Source of the DNA: an uncultured Actinomycetes bacterium
Lineage (GTDB): Bacteria > Actinomycetota > Acidimicrobiia > Acidimicrobiales > Microtrichaceae
DNA: 9,812 bases
Direction: 5' to 3'
NCBI GenBank assembly: GCA_903930035.1
Contig: CAIYXG010000268.1
Span: 1-9,812 of the forward strand
Each line of letters opens with the position of its first letter. Positions within the stretch are counted from its first letter, which is position 1. A program made the position numbers and the translations under genes. Below are positions 7,170 to 9,812 of the stretch, piece after piece. The notes below the pieces were generated by a model, which made no database searches, had not been told where the DNA came from, and saw nothing but the letters and a program-made list of their open reading frames with translations.

Positions 7170-7367
7170 CTAGTCGGAGAGCGAGCGCTTGTACCGGGTG
7201 GGGACCGAGCTGATGTCGTGGAGGACGCCGTCGAGGTCGACCTCCTCACCGTCGCGGTGCCACGTCCGGGTGTCGCACTCGGAGCAGCTGCGCATGACGA
7301 GGCCGGAACCGTCGACCGTCAGGCCGATCTCCACCATCTCGTTGTTGCACACGGGGCACTTCGTCAC
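7170..7367 (-). CDS. Small zinc-ribbon protein
   Basis: This 65-residue protein carries two CxxC knuckles, CPVC at residues 4-7 and CSEC at 28-31. They are about 20 residues apart and form a treble-clef or zinc-ribbon-like four-cysteine site. WHRDGEEVDLDGV follows, and the C-terminal tail ends RYKRSLSD. No enzyme motif or membrane segment is seen. The start is chosen as GTG at 7367 because GGGAGG (7376-7381) sits 8 nt upstream. The open frame extends back to 7463, but those 32 residues are proline/glycine-rich and lack a family look. Nucleic-acid or protein binding is likely by analogy with other small zinc ribbons; the real function is unknown. It stands between the CPBP gene (171-bp gap) and the GT-C-like gene (105-bp gap), with its own promoter candidate, and so may be a single-gene transcript. 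Confidence 0.8.
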   Translation of the reverse strand: MTKCPVCNNEMVEIGLTVDGSGLVMRSCSECDTRTWHRDGEEVDLDGVLHDISSVPTRYKRSLSD

Positions 7368-7375
7368 GGTACGCA

Positions 7376-7381
7376 CCTCCC
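7376..7381 (-). promoter_or_regulatory. Shine-Dalgarno that fixes the zinc-ribbon start
   Basis: GGGAGG on the minus strand, followed by 8 nt (TGCGTACC) and GTG at 7367. This is the best ribosome-binding site in the window. It overlaps the alternative GTG at 7376, which makes that start unlikely. Confidence 0.75.
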
Positions 7382-7462
7382 TCGTCGTCCTCCCGGCGGA
7401 AGCCGGCAGGTCCGGGGTCGAGGGGCCCCCGGATGCACACCCGATCGGACTGCGCTCCCCCA

Positions 7463-7491
7463 AAGTTAGAAGATCGCGACGCGAATTTCAC
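7463..7491 (-). promoter_or_regulatory. Probable promoter of the zinc-ribbon gene
   Basis: On the minus strand GTGAAA (7491-7486, four of six matches to TTGACA) is followed by a 17-nt spacer and TAACTT (7468-7463, fits TANNNT). The start point would be near 7456, giving a leader of roughly 90 nt. This is a clear AT-rich island in a very GC-rich window and it lies in the 171-bp gap upstream of the gene. Confidence 0.5.
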
Positions 7492-7498
7492 CGGCATG

Positions 7499-7510
7499 GG
7501 CAGATCTGCC
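7499..7510. repeat. Perfect 12-bp palindrome
   Basis: GGCAGATCTGCC reads the same on both strands. It lies upstream of the zinc-ribbon promoter candidate (-35 at 7486-7491) and downstream of the CPBP stop. It could be an operator for the zinc-ribbon gene or part of the CPBP 3' end. A palindrome of this length also occurs by chance at a modest rate. Confidence 0.5.
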
Positions 7511-7512
7511 TG

Positions 7513-7528
7513 CCGGGCCGGGGCCCGG
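7513..7528 (-). terminator. Short hairpin after the CPBP gene
   Basis: CCGGGC at 7513-7518 pairs with GCCCGG at 7523-7528, a 6-bp stem with a 4-nt loop, starting 10 nt past the CPBP stop. There is no U-tract. It is a weak candidate for a transcription end, supported mostly by its position before a separate promoter. Confidence 0.3.
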
Positions 7529-7538
7529 GGACGCCGGC

Positions 7539-8330
7539 CTACCGGGTGAGCCAGAGCGTCACCACGGTCGTGACGTTGAACCCGACGTGGGCCGCGACCG
7601 CCGGCCCCAGCCGGCCGGTCCGGTAGGCCAGCGCGCCGGCGACCAGGCCGAACACGAACAGGCCCAGGAACTGCAGGGCCTCGAGGTGCATGGCCGCGAA
7701 CACGGCCGCCCCGACCACGACCGACGCCCACGGCGGCATCCCGCGCTTGAGGAGCGACCGCTGGAGCAGCCCCCGGTAGAAGACCTCCTCGACCACCGGC
7801 GCGCCGATCCCGACCAGCACCAGGAACAGGAGCCAGCCGATGCTGCTGTCCGCCCGGGACGAGAGCTCGCGGGCCGGCGCCGAGAGGTCCTCGGTGTCCT
7901 TGCCGAGCAGCGCGAGCACTGGCAGGTACAGGAGCGGCAGGACCAGCAGCTGGAGGGCGACGCCCACGGCCAGCCCGAGGGGGACGTCGGTCCAGCGGGC
8001 CCGGACGCCGAACTCGGTGGCGACGCCCTGACCCTTCCGGCCCGCCACCACCAGTGCGCCGACCCAGCCGGCCCAGAGCGGCAGCTGCAGCAGCGCCAGC
8101 CCCCACATGGGCACGTCCTCGAGCCGGGACCAGCCGGCCGCGCCCATGGCGACCACGGCGGCGACGGCGGACAGGAACTGCGACGCCAGGATGCCGCCGG
8201 CCACCTGGCCGAGGCCCCAGGTGCCCCACGCCGACGGGTCGGCGGGGCGGCCCAGGAGCCCGTCGGTCCGGGCAGGCCCCGGCACCGACGCGTCCGGCAC
8301 CGGGGGGTCGGGCAGCGAGGGGTCAGGCAC
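7539..8330 (-). CDS. CPBP family intramembrane protease-like protein
   Basis: This is a 263-residue membrane protein of the CPBP (CAAX protease and bacteriocin-processing, formerly Abi) family. All three family motifs are present: EEVFYR (181-186, the EExxxR glutamates), FAAMH (211-215) and HVGFN (248-252). These are expected to form the intramembrane metal and catalytic site. Hydrophobic segments lie near 41-63, 75-97, 116-142, 164-180, 200-214, 220-237 and 244-261. The N terminus (1-30) is Pro/Asp-rich and cytosolic-looking. Start: the frame is open far upstream but there overlaps DUF3499. GTG at 8330 overlaps the DUF3499 stop by 8 nt and suits coupled translation. GTG at 8300 and 8285 are alternatives, and none has a clear Shine-Dalgarno. 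The substrate is unknown; family members process prenylated proteins or peptides, act in bacteriocin immunity, or are uncharacterised. Confidence 0.85.
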   Translation of the reverse strand: MPDPSLPDPPVPDASVPGPARTDGLLGRPADPSAWGTWGLGQVAGGILASQFLSAVAAVVAMGAAGWSRLEDVPMWGLALLQLPLWAGWVGALVVAGRKGQGVATEFGVRARWTDVPLGLAVGVALQLLVLPLLYLPVLALLGKDTEDLSAPARELSSRADSSIGWLLFLVLVGIGAPVVEEVFYRGLLQRSLLKRGMPPWASVVVGAAVFAAMHLEALQFLGLFVFGLVAGALAYRTGRLGPAVAAHVGFNVTTVVTLWLTR

Positions 8331-8559
8331 CGATGAGGTCGAGCCGGGCCGGGCCGCCGTGGCCCTGGTCGCGCACGTCGCGCAGCTCCCAGCCCATGGG
8401 GACCCGGACGGTGTCCGCGTGCATGCGGCACATGTCGTGGACCATCGGGTGGGCCTCCGGTGCGAGGTCCTCGAGCCAGACGACGCCCTCGGCGTAGGCA
8501 TAGGCGAGGGTGGCGACCGCGGCGCGGTCACAACCGGGCTTGGCACAGGTTCTCGTCAC
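8323..8559 (-). CDS. DUF3499 family protein
   Basis: This 78-residue protein matches the actinobacterial DUF3499 pattern: a start like TRTCAKPGCDRAAVATLAYAY (2-22), then a DL.P..HP stretch and DMCRMHAD (42-49), then MGWELRDV (55-62). C5, C10, C44 and H47 make a plausible zinc site (C-x4-C then C-x2-H). The function is unknown. In mycobacteria and other actinomycetes this family sits beside the phosphomannomutase gene. Here it is on the same strand, about 5.4 kb upstream of manB. The GTG start at 8559 has no Shine-Dalgarno, but a TACGGT box ends 7 nt before it, as in leaderless transcripts. Its stop lies inside the start region of the CPBP gene, so the two probably form a transcript. Confidence 0.85.
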   Translation of the reverse strand: MTRTCAKPGCDRAAVATLAYAYAEGVVWLEDLAPEAHPMVHDMCRMHADTVRVPMGWELRDVRDQGHGGPARLDLIGA

Positions 8560-8566
8560 GTCCGAG

Positions 8567-8572
8567 ACCGTA
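8567..8572 (-). promoter_or_regulatory. Probable -10 box for a leaderless DUF3499 transcript
   Basis: The minus strand reads TACGGT (TANNNT), then 7 nt, then the GTG at 8559, so transcription would begin at the start codon. The -35 region is occupied by a perfect inverted repeat (8577-8597) and shows no TTGACA-like hexamer. Confidence 0.5.
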
Positions 8573-8576
8573 CCGG

Positions 8577-8597
8577 CCGCCCCGCACGACGGGGCGG
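8577..8597. repeat. Perfect 8-bp inverted repeat with 5-nt centre
   Basis: CCGCCCCG (8577-8584) and CGGGGCGG (8590-8597) are exact reverse complements around CACGA. The repeat lies 4 nt upstream of the TACGGT box of DUF3499, over its -35 position, and about 117 nt before the ftsH start. The placement suits an operator. As RNA it could also form a hairpin, but the leaderless DUF3499 transcript would not include it. Confidence 0.7.
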
Positions 8598-8678
8598 ACC
8601 TCGCCGCCGCGACGCCCCCGAAGTTGACGGTCCGCTCAGGTAGCGGCAGGAGTCACGGCCCTCCGGGCCCATCTCGCC

Positions 8679-8707
8679 GTGGCAGAACCGGCCGGGGCTT
8701 CTAGTCT
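8679..8707 (+). promoter_or_regulatory. Probable promoter of ftsH, leaderless
   Basis: GTGGCA (8679-8684, four of six matches to TTGACA), a 17-nt spacer, then TAGTCT (8702-8707, TANNNT). Six bases later comes the ftsH ATG at 8714, so the transcript would begin at or within one base of it. The GGGGG run at 8708-8712 lies only 1 nt from the ATG, too close to act as a Shine-Dalgarno, which supports a leaderless start. Confidence 0.5.
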
Positions 8708-8713
8708 GGGGGC

Positions 8714-9812
8714 ATGCCCACCGAACGCAACGACGGACCTGACGGCTCCTCCAAGGGCCGCGGCCGTGAGGGCGGTCTGCCGTCCTGGCTGGTCTGGGTC
8801 CTCGTGGCGGTCGTCTTCCTGACGGTCGTCAGCGCCCTCTCGCTCTCGACCAAGCAGTCCGAGCCCATCGCCTACTCCGAGTTCACGGCGCAGGTGAGCG
8901 AGGGCAACGTGCGCGAGGTCACGTGGAACAACGTCGACCAGACCGTCACCGGCACGACCAAGTCGGGCGAGACGTTCGTGACGACCGGTCCGGCCGAGCC
9001 GCCGCCGGCGCTCATCAAGGAGATGGAGGCCAAGGACGTCAAGGTCGACTTCTCGACCCCGACGCCCAACCTCTTCGCCCAGCTGATCCCGCTGATGCTG
9101 CCCATCTTCCTGGTCATCGGGTTCTTCGTGTGGATGAACCGCCGGGCGCAGGGCCAGATGGGCGGGATCATGTCGATCGGCCGCAGCCGGGCCAAGACCT
9201 ACACCACGGAGCGCCCGGGCACGCTGTTCACCGACGTGGCCGGCTACGAGGGCGTCAAGCGGGAGATCCGCGAGGTCGTCGACTTCCTGAAGGAGCCCGA
9301 GCGGTTCACCGAGATCGGCGCCAAGATCCCCAAGGGCGTCCTGCTCGTGGGGCCCCCGGGCACCGGCAAGACGCTCATCGCCCGCGCCGTGGCGGGCGAG
9401 GCCGGCGTGCCCTTCCTGTCGGTCTCCGGCTCCGACTTCATGGAGATGTTCGTGGGCGTCGGCGCCAGCCGGGTCCGCGACCTGTTCGAGTCGGCCCGCA
9501 AGCACGGCCGGGCCATCATCTTCATCGACGAGATCGACTCGGTCGGCCGCAAGCGCGGCGCCGGCCTGGGCGGCGGGCACGACGAGCGCGAGCAGACGCT
9601 CAACCAGATGCTCTCCGAGATGGACGGCTTCGACACGAAGGACGGGGTCATCATCCTGGCCGCGACCAACCGCCCCGACGTCCTGGATCCCGCCCTGCTC
9701 CGTCCGGGCCGCTTCGACCGTCAGGTGACGGTCAACCTGCCCGACGTCCGGGGTCGCGAGGCCATCCTCAAGGTCCATGCGAAGAACGTGAAGCTCGACG
9801 GCAGCGTCGACC
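8714..9812 (+). CDS. ftsH: ATP-dependent zinc metalloprotease FtsH (N-terminal part)
   Basis: This is a membrane-anchored AAA+ protease that degrades misfolded membrane proteins and selected cytosolic regulators as a hexamer. 366 codons are present and the frame is open at the window end. Missing are the rest of the AAA lid and the HExxH zinc protease domain; full-length FtsH is usually 600-700 residues. After a polar 24-residue N terminus come the first membrane helix (about 25-44), an extracytoplasmic domain (about 45-118) and the second helix (about 119-141). The AAA domain shows TDVAGYEGVK (173-182), Walker A GPPGTGKT (213-220), the pore motif MFVGVG (245-250), Walker B IIFIDEID (268-275) and the second region of homology ATNRPDVLDPALLRPGRFDR (317-336), with arginine fingers R330 and R333. 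ATG at 8714 is the only suitable start. It is divergent from DUF3499 across a 154-bp shared promoter region. Confidence 0.97.
   Translation, partial: MPTERNDGPDGSSKGRGREGGLPSWLVWVLVAVVFLTVVSALSLSTKQSEPIAYSEFTAQVSEGNVREVTWNNVDQTVTGTTKSGETFVTTGPAEPPPALIKEMEAKDVKVDFSTPTPNLFAQLIPLMLPIFLVIGFFVWMNRRAQGQMGGIMSIGRSRAKTYTTERPGTLFTDVAGYEGVKREIREVVDFLKEPERFTEIGAKIPKGVLLVGPPGTGKTLIARAVAGEAGVPFLSVSGSDFMEMFVGVGASRVRDLFESARKHGRAIIFIDEIDSVGRKRGAGLGGGHDEREQTLNQMLSEMDGFDTKDGVIILAATNRPDVLDPALLRPGRFDRQVTVNLPDVRGREAILKVHAKNVKLDGSVD

Noticed and set aside
7368..7463. N-terminal extension of the zinc-ribbon protein up to 7463
   Set aside because: A strong Shine-Dalgarno sits inside this stretch at the right distance for GTG 7367, the extra residues look non-coding, and the extension reaches the proposed promoter.
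87..7469. Very long plus-strand open frames (about 400, 570, 850 and 880 codons) opposite the minus-strand genes
   Set aside because: They lie antisense to genes with clear family motifs, are Arg/Gly/Ala/Pro-rich with low complexity, and show no domain, start signal or hydrophobic pattern. Long antisense frames are expected in very GC-rich DNA.
8331..8546. N-terminal extension of the CPBP protein to 8546
   Set aside because: It would overlap nearly all of DUF3499 in another frame, and the extension is Arg/Ser/Thr/Pro-rich with no membrane segment. DUF3499 is the better-supported reading.
8636..9778. 380-codon minus-strand frame opposite ftsH
   Set aside because: The plus strand encodes unmistakable FtsH with Walker motifs over the same interval. 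The antisense product is Asp/Arg/Gly/His-rich and has no recognisable motif.

Overview
The window comes from a very GC-rich genome. It has GTG starts, short gene overlaps and probable leaderless promoters. A DUF3499 gene, a phosphomannomutase, a Trm112-like gene and a phosphoglucose/phosphomannose isomerase lie on one strand. Together these point to an actinomycete (Actinomycetota). A deep branch such as Acidimicrobiia is possible, but I cannot prove it from sequence alone. There is no sign of a phage, insertion sequence, CRISPR array, tRNA or rRNA, and the whole window reads as chromosomal.

Layout. Eight genes are on the minus strand, ending at 153 and starting at 8559. Read in their direction of transcription they are: a small DUF3499 zinc-site protein (8559-8323), an overlapping CPBP intramembrane protease-like protein (8330-7539), a 65-residue zinc-ribbon protein with its own probable promoter (7367-7170), a 982-residue multi-spanning membrane protein of the GT-C/PTPS-related type (7064-4116), a GtrA-glycosyltransferase 2 fusion that overlaps it by 4 nt (4119-2935), a phosphomannomutase/phosphoglucomutase (2891-1509), a Trm112-like protein (1435-1187) and a bifunctional phosphoglucose/phosphomannose isomerase-like protein (from 1181 or 1190 to 153). 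On the plus strand, divergent from DUF3499, ftsH starts at 8714 and runs off the right end of the window. The first 152 bases hold a strong hairpin and no supportable gene.

How the genes may work together. The isomerase (fructose-6-P to mannose-6-P) and ManB (mannose-6-P to mannose-1-P) supply activated-sugar precursors. The GT2 domain of the fusion resembles polyprenyl-phosphate mannose/glucose synthases. Its GtrA domain belongs to a family proposed to move lipid-linked sugars across the membrane. The large membrane protein has the architecture of a GT-C transferase, the class that uses such lipid-linked sugars outside the membrane. The simplest reading is a sugar supply, lipid-carrier loading, flipping and transfer module for a cell-surface glycan. 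It is embedded in the conserved actinobacterial DUF3499/manB neighbourhood. The substrate is inferred, not shown.

Further signals worth attention: a run of six 15-bp repeats encoding GGTEP-like pentapeptides, the reversed GtrA-then-GT2 domain order, a perfect 8-bp inverted repeat in the ftsH/DUF3499 divergent region, and TANNNT boxes 6-8 nt upstream of three start codons.
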